Source: Ariolimax columbianus (Eukaryota; Mollusca; Gastropoda; Stylommatophora; Arionidae). From it: 64,000 nt of DNA. The position numbers and the translations under genes were made by a program. Shown in pieces: positions 12,701 through 25,602 of this stretch; positions within the stretch are counted from its first letter, which is position 1; each line of letters opens with the position of its first letter. Location: assembly GCA_036924085.1 (NCBI GenBank), contig JAVGWX010000007.1:35674953-35738952 (forward strand). Direction: 5' to 3'. Under the pieces are notes generated by a model. That model did not search any database. It had not been told where the DNA came from and was given only the letters and a program-made list of their open reading frames with translations.

Positions 12701-15700
12701 CAAGATCTACCTGTAGATAGCGGCAGCAAACTTTGTGAGTGTCAAGGGGACAGTTCCTTGTCTCAATTATCAGTGAGCTCTACGATATCCGACAGAGTTG
12801 CTCATTTTGAAGCTACTGATTGTACAGGGAACTACAGTCAGCTGAATCGAGCAGTGTCACCGACCTTAATTAGAGTACCTGAACAATTTGTGGAAACTTC
12901 TGGTAGCTCAACACCGCAAATTGCTTCCCATCTGCTGCTGCCATCTGTGAATGCTGACAAAAATGAAGCCATAGACAACATTCAAAATGATGGTAAGCCA
13001 GTCTCTGAAGTCACTTCGGTTGTGGATGTTCCCAGATGGGACTTGGTGAAAGATCAGGCTGTGCTTGGAGATGCTGCTGTGGAGGATGATGAAGGTTTCA
13101 TTCTGGTTACATCCAAAAGGAATAGGAAGAAGAACATGAAGGTCAGACAACTAGAAGAGATTGTATCACATGATGATGATCAAAGGGAGGTAACGTCTAT
13201 GAGTGACTTCAGGCAAACTGCAGTTGACTTTCAGAATGATGCATCATCTCAGACAACCTACTCATCAGGTTCACTGTCAGGTCTGACCAGTGATGAGAGA
13301 GGTGTAATTGCCTCAGTTGAAAAATTAGCAGATTCAACACAACCCTTAGATGGTAAACTCAGAATCCATAATGTTGTGGATATTCTGAAGAAGGAGTCTG
13401 ATAGTTTAGGTGTTGTAATGTGGAACACAGAGCTTGATGAGGAAGTTGTGCAGTATGTCAAGAACACTAGAGGGCATGATATTAAGACTGAGGAAGATCT
13501 TGCTGAAATACATGACGAAGAGAAAGATGGTGACAGAAACAATGACCAAACTAAGGAGAATGATGCTGAAAGAGGTAATGTCTTGACATATGTACGCTGT
13601 GAAAGTAATGAGGAGAAAGATTCTGACAGAAGTGATGATCAGACAAGAGAATATGATGATGTCAATGGAAGAGATGATCAGAAAAGAGAATATGATGATG
13701 TTAGTAGAGGAGAATATCAGACAAGAGAATATGATGATGTCAATAGAAGAGATGATCAGACAAGAGAATATGATGATGTCAATAGAAGAGATGATCAGAC
13801 AAGAGAATATGAAGATCTTGGTAGAGGAGATGATTGGACAAAAGAATATTATGATGTTGATAGAAGAGATAACAAAAGTGGTGTGAATTGTGAGGAAGAA
13901 GACACTAAAATTGTTGATCATTTGAAAGAGTATGATACTGCCGATCTGAGAGATCCAAACGAGAATGTGGAGACGGATGAACAAGAGAATGTCACAACAG
14001 AGGAACAAGAGAATGTAGAGACAGAAAAACAAGAGAATATCATGACAGATAAACAAGCTAATGTGGCGACAGATAAACAAAAGAATGTCATGACAGATAA
14101 ACAAGATATTATCATAACTGATGATCAAGAGAATTTGGAGACAGATAAACAAGAGAATGTCACAACAGATGAACAAGAGAATGTAATAACTGATGAACAA
14201 GAAAATGTCATAACAGATGAACAAGAGAATGGCATAACTAATGAACAAGAGAATGTCATAACAGATGAACAAGAGAATGTCATAACAGATACACATGACA
14301 AATTTCAAACAAATATTCAAGAGAGGGCTCTTACAGATAAAGAGAAACCTATTCTGGCAGATGATCAGTTGAGAGAGTATGATAATGCTGATCACAGAGA
14401 TCTCAAAGATGATGACGAAGAGGATACCAATCAAAGTTATAACCAAGCAATAAGAGAGGATGGTGTGGATGAAGACAAAACTGATGAAGCTATCATGCTT
14501 GACAAAATCGATGAGAAGGTAAATGAGGATGCAGAGATTGAGATAAACAAAAGTGGTGATTCTCATCAACATAATGTCACAGATATTGAAACAAGTACAG
14601 AGAGAACGGAGAAGGTTCTGATGGAACAAAGCACCAGAGACAGTTTCTTGGTTAGAACTAACAATACTACTGTGTTGGGACCAAATTATGAACCATTAGG
14701 CATACAATTGTATAATGTCAAAGATGTAGAGGGACCAGTAATAGATGGGCCTGTCCAGTGGGACACAGCAGAAGTGAAGTCACAAGCAGACGGGAGAGAG
14801 GATTGTTTGCAGAATAGGACAGAGGTAACAATCACTGTCACAGAGATGGGTCTTTCAGATAATGATCAGAAACTTAGTGAAGGGAAGGCTATAATACAGA
14901 AACAAGGGGAGGAGCTAAACAATGTAATTACAGATAAACAAGAGAATGTCATACCAGATACTCAAGAGAATGTGGTGACAGATGAACAAGAGAATGTCAT
15001 ACCAGATACACAAGAGAATGTCATAACAGATACACAAGAGAATGTCATGCCAGATACACAAGAGAATATCATGACAGATACACAAGAGAATATCATAACA
15101 GATACACAAGAGAATGTCATGACAGATACACAAGAGAATATCATGACAGACACAAAAGAGAATGGCATAATAGATAAACAAGATAATGCCGTAACTGATG
15201 TACAAGAGGATGCGAAGACAGATGAACGAGAGAATCTCATGAAATATGAACAAGAGAATGTCATGACAGATAAGCAAGAGGATGTGGAGACAGATGAACA
15301 AGAGAATGTCATAACAGATGAACAAGAGAATGTAATAACTGATGAACAAGAGAATGTCATAACAGATGAACAAGAGAATGTCATAACTGATGAACAAGAG
15401 AATGTCATAACAGATGAACAAGAGAATGTCATAACCAATGAACAAAAGGCTTTTAGAACAGATCAAGTTAAGATGATCATGAAATGGGAAGAATGGAATG
15501 TCATAGAAGATATACCAGAGATTGTAATAACCGATGAACACGAGAATGTTCTAGCACTATTAGATGAACAAGAGAATGTCATAGCAAATGAACAAGGGAA
15601 AGATCAAGCAGATGGCCAAGAGAGAGTTCTCACAAGTGAACAGGAGCCTGTTCTGACCAATGAACATGAGATAGTTCTAATAGATGAACAAGAAAATGTG

Positions 15701-18679
15701 ATATCAAATGCACTGGAGAATGTTCTTACAGATAAACAAGAGAAAGTTCAGACAGAGTATCATAAGAGTGTGCAAACAGATGTGCAAGATGTCAAAACAG
15801 ATGAACAAGTAAATTTCATAACAGATCAAAAAGAGACTGACATAGCAGATGAACAAGAGACTGACATAGCAGATGAACAAGAGACTGACATAGCGAATGA
15901 ACAAGAAACTGACATAGCAGATGAACAAGAGAATATTGTGGCAGTTGACCAAGAGATTGCTTCAGTAGGTGAACCACTGACTGTCATAATAGGTAATCAA
16001 AGGAATGGCAAATCAGATGAACAAAAGAATGTCACACTAGATGAACAAGATAATGGCACACCAGATGAACAAGAGAATGTCACACCAGATGAAATAGACA
16101 TTGTCACAAAAGATAAACAAGAGAATATCATAATAGATGAAAATGTAATTAAAGCTGAACAAGATTACTTCATAAAGAAAGAAATGGAGGCTGTAAAAGA
16201 AATGATTGATGAGGCTGAAAATGAGGATGTTATTGACAGTGTAAAAATAGATAGCAAAATTCAAGCCATGGATATGGAGGGAAATAAATTTGAAAACTTT
16301 GATAGACTTATTATTTTAGCAGACGTAGGAAAAGATCATGAAGTTAGAGAAATACTATGTTATGAAGTTGACGATGAAAGTGAAATATTTATTGGAAAAC
16401 AAAAAACACGATTTGGTGATAATGAATTGCAATGTAGCAGATTAGGTAATGCAGAAATAATTGATAAAAGTGATAGATGCATTCTGGAAGAGCATGAAGA
16501 ACAAACTTTAGAGAAATCAAGGGATAGTAAGATGGCTCAATCTACATTTCAACATACAGAAAAACTGTTGTCTGTGAAAAACTTCAGTGTGGAAATAGAA
16601 CAAGGGATAGACAGGTGGCAAGAGTTTTTTAGCCATGAAGCTAAAGATACATTCATGTTCCCAAGATCTGAAACATCAGCTGACACCATGGCAGGTCATG
16701 TCCAAGATGTCTTAGAACACACTGAACTACCAGATACATTCATGTTCCCAAGATCTGAAACATCAGCTGACACCATGGCAGGTCATGTCCAAGATGTCTT
16801 AGAACACACTGAACTACCAGATACATTCATGTTCCCAAGATCTGAAACATCAGCTGACACCATGGCAGGTCATGTCCAAGATGTCTTAGAACACACTGAA
16901 CTACCAGATACATTCATGTTCCCAAGATCTGAAACATCAGCTGACACCATGGCAGGTCATGTCCAAGATGTCTTAGAACACACTGAACTACCAGATACAT
17001 TCATGTTCCCAAGATCTGAAACATCAGCTGACACCATGGCAGGTCATGTCGAAGATGTCTTAGAACACACTAAACTACCAGATACATTCATGTTCCCAAG
17101 ATCTGAAACATCAGCTGACACCATGGCAGGTCATGTCCAAGATGTCTTAGAACACACTGAACTACCAGATACATTCATGTTCCCAAGATCTGAAACATCA
17201 GCTGACACCATGGCAGGTCATGTCCAAGATGTCTTAGAACACACTGAACTACCAGATACATTCATGTTCCCAAGATCTGAAACATCAGCTGACACCATGG
17301 CAGGTCATGTCCAAGATGACTTAGAACACACTGAACTACCAGATACATTCATGTTCCCAAGATCTGAAACATCAGCTGACACCATGGCAGGTCATGTCCA
17401 AGATGTCTTAGAACACACTGAACTACCAGATACATTCATGTTCCCAAGATCTGAAACATCAGCTGACACCATGGCAGGTCATGTCGAAGATGTCTTAGAA
17501 CACACTAAACTACCAGATACATTCATGTTCCCAAGATCTGAAACATCAGCTGACACCATGGCAGGTCATGTCCAAGATGTCTTAGAACACACTGAACTAC
17601 CAGATACATTCATGTTCCCAAGATCTGAAACATCAGCTGACATCATGGCAGGTCATGTCCAAGATGTCTTAGAACACACTGAACTACCAGATACATTCAT
17701 GTTCCCAAGATCTGAAACATCAGCTGACATCATGGCAGGTCATGTCCAAGATGTCTTAGAACACACTGAACTACCAGATACATTCATGTTCCCAAGATCT
17801 GAAACATCAGCTGACACCATCGCAGGTCATGTCCAAGATGTCTTAGAACACACCGAACTACCAGATACATTCATGTTCCCAAGATCTGAAACATCAGCTG
17901 ACACCATGGCAGGTCATGTCCAAGATGTCTTAGAACACACTAAACTACCAGATACATTCATGTTCCCAAGATCTGAAACATCAGCTGACACCATGGCAGG
18001 TCATGTCCAAGATGTCTTAGAACACACTGAACTACCAGATACATTCATGTTCCCAAGATCTGAAACATCAGCTGACACCATGGCAGGTCATGTCCAAGAT
18101 GACTTAGAACACACTGAACTACCAGATACATTCATGTTCTCAAGATTTGAAACTTCAGCTGACACCATGGAAAGTCATGTCCAAGATGACTTAGAACACA
18201 CTGAACAACCAGATACATTCATGTTCTCAAGATTTGAAACATCAACTGACACCATGGCAGGTCATGTTGAAGATGACTTAGAACTTAACTTCCCTCACAT
18301 TTCAACACCTACATACCTGACACCAAAATATGTTCAAGATAATCTTGGGTCAAATATAAAAACTAGTGATAGCACAGACCTCATTTTAGGCAGAACAGAT
18401 GATGGCTCTGACAATAGTTGTATGATTATAGTTGCTGACATCTCACATCAGAGTGACACTATCCAGATTTGTACAGCACAGGCAATGAGTGTTGGTAGTT
18501 CAGATCCTGTGTATTACTCAGATACAGGGGATCAGTATTTGAAAAATGTTGTCACCGTTGAAAATATAGATGTTCCTGTAAATACTGATTTTGATCACAA
18601 ACCTGAAGACTCTACAGGCATCTTTGTTGACAGGCTCAAGATTTGGCTTCCATGTATCTCTAGTCCTACTGTAACCAGG
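9776..18679 (+). CDS. giant acidic repeat exon of a spectrin-repeat protein gene (nesprin/plakin-like)
   Basis: This is one uninterrupted exon of 2968 codons. The first ATG (9776) has G at -3 and +4 and follows an in-frame stop at 9737-9739. It may be the real start, or a non-phase-0 acceptor such as ctttaatcag at 9743 may join an upstream exon. The exon ends with the donor ACCAGG|GTAAGG at 18679, phase 0; reading on only adds about 28 codons before a stop. Content in order: four DRWER-type units (about residues 9-35, 61-90, 181-205 and 357-383), a long acidic Ser/Thr-rich stretch, 13-residue REYDDVNRRDDQT-like units (about residues 1285-1370), arrays of an 8-residue ENVITDEQ unit (about 1400-1510 and 1715-2120), then 19 copies of a 29-residue unit starting DTFMFPRSETSADT (about 2291-2841). 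It is acidic and low in hydrophobic residues, hence probably disordered. I recognise no enzyme domain. Membership in the downstream spectrin gene is inferred from strand, phase and donor. Confidence 0.75.
13630..13870 (+). repeat. 39-bp coding tandem repeat (REYDDVNRRDDQT units)
   Basis: About five to six in-frame units of 13 codons (REYDDVNRRDDQT and variants) lie inside the giant exon. The period is a multiple of three, so copy-number change leaves the frame intact. The units are highly charged, alternating arginine with aspartate. Confidence 0.85.
13960..14310 (+). repeat. 24-bp coding tandem repeat, first ENVITDEQ array
   Basis: In-frame 8-codon units (ENVITDEQ, ENVETDKQ, ENVTTDEQ and similar) inside the giant exon. 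The nucleotide unit is close to gaatgtcataacagatgaac plus aaga. Variation is concentrated at the third and fourth residues and at the E/K position before Q. Confidence 0.9.
14920..16140 (+). repeat. 24-bp coding tandem repeat, second ENVITDEQ array
   Basis: About 50 in-frame 8-codon units. They are nearly perfect at 15290-15440 and increasingly diverged on both sides, including TDIADEQE variants near 15840-15930. Because the unit is low in complexity, the opposite strand is also open and gives a spurious leucine/isoleucine/phenylalanine-rich frame. Confidence 0.9.
16646..18295 (+). repeat. 87-bp coding tandem repeat, 19 copies
   Basis: Nineteen in-frame units of 29 codons, starting DTFMFPRSETSADT and ending LEHTELP. 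Most copies are nearly identical at the DNA level. Copies 18 and 19 are diverged (FSRFETS), marking the old edge. Copies 5 and 10 share the same two changes (VEDVLEHTKLP), which points to duplication of a five-unit block. The unit keeps frame and ends where unique sequence resumes near 18295. Confidence 0.95.
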
Positions 18680-18814
18680 GTAAGGAAAATATATCTATTT
18701 TCAATTGCTGCCCCAAGCAGCAGTATTTTTGAAAACATCTTCCATTCCTGCCCATTTTTATAACAAATTGTATATACCAATGTCTGTATCGTATACACAT
18801 ATATATATATATAT

Positions 18815-19045
18815 GGAAGGCTGCGTGGCCTAGGGGTAAAACTCACTTAGTTGTCACAATCCCAACCCACCAGGTTCAATTTCCACTGTGTCCAGTTTGG
18901 CAAACACTGGATTTTGTTTCTCTGGTGATTGCTTCTCCACGTACAGAAAGTAATGGCAAACTACCGTATTGCACACTTGTTATTGTTGTTATTATCCCAT
19001 AGCTGCTGAGCAAGCCTGCTCTTGACAGCCTAATGCCATTTTAAT
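18815..19045 (+). repeat. tRNA-derived SINE
   Basis: The head has a box-A-like 'tggcctaggggtaaaac' and, about 40 bases on, a box-B-like 'ggttcaatttc', the spacing of an internal RNA polymerase III promoter. It is followed by a non-tRNA body that includes 'aatggcaaactaccgtattg'. It lies 136 bp after the giant exon donor, in the first intron, next to a short TA repeat. Confidence 0.6.
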
Positions 19046-19912
19046 ATATATACAGGTCTTCTTCTGTTGTGTCACTGCTCCGTACAGTGTGTTGGTAATT
19101 GTCGGCAGTGTTTGTAATCTTTTCCTCATGTCCGCAATGTCTGCACAAGGGCAGGTGCTGGGGATTGATGCGGTTCAAGTGGCTATTGACTCTGGTATGC
19201 CCTGTTCAGAACTGAAAGATGAGACTTTGATCTCTTCTAATGCAGTTTATTTATATCATCGTTACTTTTTGGCTGTGACATTTCGCTAAATACACAGTGA
19301 CCTGTTGTTGCCATCGCCCACCTGTCCGTCCAGATTTCCCTGGTATTATAATAATTTGTTTTACTGTGTGGTTACTGCAGGGTCTATCCAATTATTGTAT
19401 CAAGGTTCCTGTTTTTGCCAATCTGGCAGCCATCTCGTTTCCTAGTAGCCGACTTTGTCCAGGGATCCATTGCAACTTATGGAAAATAATAGCAACCTAC
19501 CATACTGTACACTTGCCAAGAAACTTATAACAGCTAAAAAGGTGGCAGTTGCAAACTGTGTACAATGAAACATGTGTACAGGTCTACATTAAAATCTCTA
19601 CATTTTTCGTAGAAATTCCTCATATTGAATATGTGGTTCCTGGTCCCTCTGTCTTTCCTAAAACCTGCCTGGACGATGTGAATTTCAGATTCAAACCTTT
19701 TCTCTATCCTTCTAAATAGGATTCACAAGAGCATCTTGCTAGCGTGGCTGATCAGCGTGATAGTTCGTGCACAGCTTCAGGTTGCCTTTTTTGGGAAGGG
19801 GAATATAAATTGATTTCTTTCATGCTTCTGGCCACTCTGCGCCGTGCAATATCTGTTTACACAGCTCGTGATAGACTCGAGCACTTGCCTCCCCTCCTGC
19901 TTGTAATAGCTC

Positions 19913-20013
<101 letters not shown>

Positions 20014-20044
20014 GCGCACACACACAAACATACACACACAAGGA

Positions 20045-20235
20045 AAAAATGGAAGGTGCTAACTCGGTACCTAAAAATGCCATGCTGAAGTTTGATGTGT
20101 CGAACCGAAAGATGCAAATATTGCAGCTAAGCTGTAAACTATGACACAGCGCATTCATTCTCCGGACTACATCCTGCTACTTGCAAAGCTCTTTTCAGGG
20201 CTTGGGTAGCGAGAGTTTGAGAACGAACAACTAAG
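20045..20235 (+). repeat. SINE-like repeat, subfamily 1 (5'-truncated copy)
   Basis: It matches the 3' half of the family: 'tcggtacctaaaaatgccat', 'gctgaagtttgatgtgtcg' and 'gctacttgcaaagctctttt', ending in 'gagagtttgagaacgaacaa'. The 5' part is missing and is replaced by the TA/CA microsatellite. Confidence 0.7.
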
Positions 20236-21295
20236 AAATATTGTTGTTAATTAATTTTGTAGAAACAGTTATTTTTATACAGCATGGGTACATCTATATA
20301 GACCAGAGTTAGTGGAGGAAGGATAAAACACAGGAGCCATGAAATCATTTAGAAAGTGGGTATAGGAAAGATTTGAAAAGCTTCTGTGTGTTTGATTTAC
20401 ATTCTTGATTTCTCCTTTTTTTATTTCAGTATCACAGGTAAATTTATTTATTTTTTATTACAAAATTATTTTAAGAAAGACTAAATGAACTTGTGTTTGC
20501 TATTTCTTTCAAAAGTTGTTACTGACATGTTTCAAGTTTCTTATTATTGATATTGGATTGCCAATTATTTTCTTGATTATGTATGTGATTGGGTGGGTTT
20601 GGGAGCAGCGGTTAAATTTAAGTTGTTTTAGACATTTTGTAATTGATTAACACTTATTTTCCATTGCTTCTTATAAGGATAAATATGAAAGAGAAAATCG
20701 ATAAATATGTGCAGAGATTACTTCTTTTCACTTTCACTTGCCATAAAATGGTTAATTCTTCTTACAGTCCTAAATCAATAGAGCAAGGATACTAAGAATA
20801 TCAAACTATTTTATTATATGCTTGATTATAAAAGAAAAACTATAAATGGTTGCTGAGTTTAACTTAACCAAGCTATGAAACCTTACATGTGAAAGTGTAG
20901 TAACAGAGATGATACAAAATTCAGTCTAGAACATGGCTGTCTGAGGAACTTTGACACAGCAAACACTCGTGTGTGACATAAATTTTTTAAATGGCATCCT
21001 GTGTTTGCAAAATATGTAGGACAGCTATAATAAGTTTATTTTGTTTCTTCATCATTTTTACAATGTTTTTTAACATTTACTGTAGGTGGGGCAGAGTCTA
21101 GGCTTAGCTGAGTAGTTACTCAGCAGTTACTCTAAAAAGTTGCAACATGTATCTACACCTAGACACGACATCACACAGTTAATAACACAGTAAACACCAT
21201 CTAACAAAAATTATGATTTAATAACATGAATATCATCAAAAAGATTATTAGCCGAAAAGAACAAAATACATCTAATCTAAATAATCATAATATAT
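20236..21295. other. intron sequence, nothing recognised
   Basis: This is AT-rich intron sequence between the giant exon and the next exon. A pyrimidine-rich stretch and AG near 20431 would leave only an 8-base interval before a GT, so I do not call an exon. I recognise no transposon coding sequence. Confidence 0.4.
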
Positions 21296-21306
21296 ATCTA
21301 TATATC

Positions 21307-21404
<98 letters not shown>
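21296..21404. repeat. (TA)n microsatellite
   Basis: About 105 bp of TA dinucleotides with a TC and a TG interruption near the left end. Confidence 0.95.
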
Positions 21405-21405
<1 letters not shown>

Positions 21406-24400
21406 AACTAAATAGGAGGCTTGTAAGCACTAGATTTTGATGGTTCCCTCAAACTACATAACCAAGATTCTTGCCGCTGCTCTCCCTTATCTGCACACCA
21501 AACACACAATCATCAACTCATACTCACGATCGGATTACGTACTCAGTCGTTCTGTGCATTCACATGTAATTAGATCACGCCACTTATAGTTGGATCACGG
21601 ACTCACTTGTGGTCACATACTCAGTCGATCTGTGCATACACATACACTCAGAACACACATCATTTCCAAAGTGTCCTGCACAATACCACAGACATTCAGA
21701 TTTTGTCCTTAGGCGATCTGTACATTCACAATTACTTTGATCACTTCACGTATTCGCATGAATATGTACGTTCATATGTAATTAGATCACACACCGTTCA
21801 CTAGGTGTCCTGCACATACGACACACATTCAGATCTCTTACTGTTCACAGGGTGTTCAACATAAACACCTATAGAGCGACTGGCCAAAACCTGAGGTGTA
21901 TGCTGGTTCAGTCACCCTACAAATTCACTCTCACTCCTAGCCAGTCTTTCTTCTAGCCAGTCTCTCAGACTACTGACAGCCTATCAATCTCCCTCCTAGC
22001 CAGTCTTTCTCCTAGCCAGTCTCTCTCCTAGTCAGTCTGTTTGAATTCATCTCAGCGGAGTATTTTATGGTCTCAAGCAACAACATGGCTGTCCAATGGT
22101 CTTCTATTGGTTGTCTGACTTAGCCGTCACTCTAATTTGGAAATACCACCAACTAATTGTTATTGGATGAATAACTCTGAATCTCTGTCACTCTAAATGT
22201 CATAGCCATTCTTGGCAGCATCTGACTGTTACCAACTCCCACTATTCTAATTCGGAACGCCAGAGGTGGTTAGCTACCCATCCCCACCTCGGCTTCGAAC
22301 ATCCCCCCCCCCTCTTTGTTCCCAGAGTCGCTAGCCCAATCTCTCCTGCCCTAAACGCCCATGCTCCAGCTGGAACTGTTACATAGGCTTTCCTTCACTC
22401 TACAAAAGCTGATTACATCTTTTATTACTTCATGCTTTTCATTGATTCCTTATCATTCATTTTGATTCTTCTTTCTACACACACACAAAATTATCTGTAA
22501 TTCAGCAATCAAACGTGCATCCACAAAGTAACATATCATTGTCAAATTCAGTTTGAACAAGTCAGAACAGAAACAGTTTCATTTAATTGTCTAGACACAT
22601 TATTTAAGAAAGCAAGCTCAATGTTGAATAACTCTTTCTGAACACCAACATTGTTAGCCAGAGATGAGAATCAGTATCGTTCATGCCCTTTCATCATCAT
22701 CATCAGTCCTGTGACCTGAAAGGTCATTGGGGCACTAATACTGCAGACTTGTTGGGTCAGTTCCCACCATACCACTCAGTTTTGTGCCAGGACATAGGAT
22801 CTTCCTCAGTGGTATGATTGTCATTGTTGTGTGTTGAGACGGCTGGCACATTTCTGATTTATCTCAATGCTTCATGCAATATCGGTGTATCTTGGGCCGT
22901 TTTGCACCTTGCGGAGCCCATCCCTCTCCAGACAACGTGTCACTCTATATTGTTAATTTTTCTATGATCTTCCTATCCACTCAAGCATGGCATCACAGGT
23001 TCACTCTGAAGGTTATGCCTTTCCGTATTCTTTTTCCTGCCTCGTTTCATCTTAGCCCTTGCTTTTAATCGCTCTTGTGTATTCTGTGTTTGACTTTATC
23101 TTATAATATATTGATTGAAATAAATCTTGCCGCTTTGACAGGCACAAATCCAATTGGAAAAACGCACATAAAACACGTTATCCAAGAGGAATCTGTAACA
23201 CTCTAATTGTGGACTCAAAGATCACAGAAAAACAGTCACGATTCAGGAGCGATTCAGATCAGCAGCCATGTTTGCGCTCGACGTGGAAGGACTATACCCT
23301 TTATCATCTACTGAGCACCCAAGTGTTTTCGTGGAGTGCTATGATGTTTGTTCTGCTTAGCATAATCTAAATTAACCATTATTTTGAGAGAAACAAAAAT
23401 TGGCCATTCTGATAAGCTTTAGAAATAGTCGTATACCGTTTCAAAATTTAGCAGCAAAGGTTCTAGTGATTTCCTAATGACAACCATCTCATTGCGTTTT
23501 TCTCATTTTATTTTTGTTGTTGTCCTCATCACTATAGTTATTTCTTAGCCTGCTCCCCTATACAACAGCTGCTCATGCCACACAACTTATCATCACCTAA
23601 TAATGCGGTCATTTGATATTTTAAAGCCTCATTTTGATCTCAATTAAATCTTATCATGGAGAACAAAGTTATTTATCTTATCTAACATCGATAATTCTCA
23701 CCAAGATATGAAACCATTTTGTATTATTGGTTTACTTTTTCAGTTTGGACCAAATTATTTTGCAGTTTTGACAAAAATCACTGCATGCCATTTTTTAATG
23801 TTACTACTTTGCACCATGATAAAGAAAAACATATTAACATTATTTATCACTGAGAAGGGAACTGGTTACATAAAATGAACATATCAGTAAATTGTTGATA
23901 TTTGATTATTTGGCAGAATAAGTAGGTCATAAAAACAACAGATTTTAAGAAGCAGATCATTTATGCGTCAAAATATTGTAATTTACCTAAATTCGTTCAT
24001 AGTTTCAAGCACTGCTATCCGTTTTTCTGGCAATTTTATACACAAGAGTCAAAAGTCCTTCAAAACACAGTTTATTTGATGCATTTATGTACTTAAATAT
24101 TGAATTGATGTACATTTTTCTCAGTGACTCCAGAATCAATAACAAAATCAAAATGTATCGAAGTAGAAGCAGTGAACACGCTTTAATTGAAATAAACAAC
24201 GTGATTGCTACACCTATCGTGCTCATTTTGGTAAAATTTTGTTAAGAGAACAACTCTAGTCTTAGCAGTGAAGTATCCGATCACATAAAAATCTGAATGA
24301 TTGTTCTGCAAAACAAACAAATCCACTTTAATGCTGTTATCCACTTTAATGACTAAAGGTCATGTAGGGTTTCATTAAAGAGCCACTTTAGTGGCTATTG

Positions 24401-24435
24401 TTCTGGAAAAAGTGAAGACATATATTTCTATATAA
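21405..24435. other. intron sequence with minor repeats
   Basis: I find no exon with paired splice sites. A short internal repeat of 'ctcctagccagtctttct' type lies at 21940-22040. The stretch at 22690-22900 begins with a CATCATCATCATCAG run and 'cctgaaaggtcattggggca', a diverged relative of the sequence at 55215-55290; both look like the antisense of a LINE 3' end with an ATGATG-type tail. Confidence 0.4.
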
Positions 24436-24439
24436 CAGA

Positions 24440-25000
24440 AATTGCTAACCTCAAAGAATATCAAGAAAGAAGTGGGGAATTAAAATAATCACTACTTATA
24501 TATGGCCAATTGCACTGTATGAGGATGAAACATGGACTATAGAAAAGAAGGATGAAGAAAGGTTTAAAGTGTTTGAATTGTGATGTTACAGTAGAATAGA
24601 AAGAGTGAATTGAACAGAAAGAAGATCCAATGACATCACTGAAGTGGGCACACAAAGACAAATATTTAAAATGATACAAAAAACTTCAATTGAGTTGGAT
24701 GGGTCACAATAGGAGACATGAAAGTCTTCTACAGAAGATACTAGAGGGCAAGATTTAGGGAAAATGAGGAAGGGGTTGACCAAGACTTATATTTACATCT
24801 CAGGCATGCAGAAACATTAAAGTATTAACTGATGCTATAATGAAGAGAGCTGCAGAGGATAGAATCAAATGGAGAGACATGCTCAGACAACTTTACATCC
24901 AGTCTTAGGACTGATCAACCAGAGGATAGAATCAAATGGGGAGACATGCTTAGACAACCTTACAACTAGTCTTAGGACTGACCAACCAGATGGTGATGTT
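24440..25000 (+). mobile_element. LINE 3'-end fragment (degenerate)
   Basis: Plus-strand frames give ALYEDETWTIEKKDEERF, a TERRSNDITEVGTQRQ block, then LEGK and AEDRIKWRDML-like blocks, the usual end of an RTE/Jockey-type ORF2. Many stops are present. The last part, gaggatagaatcaaatgg to ccagaggatagaatc, is tandemly duplicated at 24860-24980. Confidence 0.7.
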
Positions 25001-25602
25001 GTCTTTTATGGGAATATCTATATAAAAAAAGTTGCCAGAGCAAAAACAAAATGATATCTACATTACAGCCACAAGGGTTTCATTAGGGACAACGAATGAA
25101 TGAAAACAACTGACAAATCACCACAACAAAATACAAAACTGTAGAATAAGGGGTTTAAGTTAATCCCCATATCAGGACGTGCCAGGAAAACATGAGACAT
25201 AACACTCTATGCCAGTTATGAAATGAGTTGACCAAACAAGAAATAACCAATATGATTACACACAGACAAAAACAGATGAAATATGAACAAGTCACAAAAA
25301 ACCAACCAAAAAAACCAAAATCAAGAGAAACACATATACAAAAATATGAGTACACAAATTAATGAATAAACAATAATAATAAGAGAAAGATGAATAAAGA
25401 AAGAGAAATGGAAGGGAAAAGAGAGCAGAGTGAGATGGGAATCTGCAGCTTTAAATCTGTTTATAAAATTCAGTTGTCCTGTCAATGTGGATTAAGCAGG
25501 CAAAATTGTGTTTTCTGACCGGTGTAAGAATATTAACTTTAAAATAAAATCGCTTGTTTATGTGCTTGTACTGATACCATAATAAAAATTACAATTTCAC
25601 AG

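Noticed and set aside
13406..14629. Long minus-strand open frame rich in Ile, Leu and Phe that looks like a multi-pass membrane protein
   Set aside because: It is the complement of the in-frame 24-bp and 39-bp repeats of the giant exon. The same happens at 14915-15541, 14962-15438 and 15704-15952. Repeats free of stops in one frame are often open on the other strand.
18680..18763. Natural C-terminus of the giant frame at the stop at 18763
   Set aside because: The consensus donor CAGG|GTAAGG in phase 0 precedes it, and the following residues have no repeat or domain character. Retained-intron usage remains possible.
19089..19289. Small exon with MSAQGQVLGIDAVQVAID
   Set aside because: No flanking splice pair in phase and no similarity. 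It sits next to a SINE and is probably chance.
20420..20450. Micro-exon between tttatttcag and gtaaat
   Set aside because: Only 8 bases would be left, which breaks the phase-0 rule. No support.
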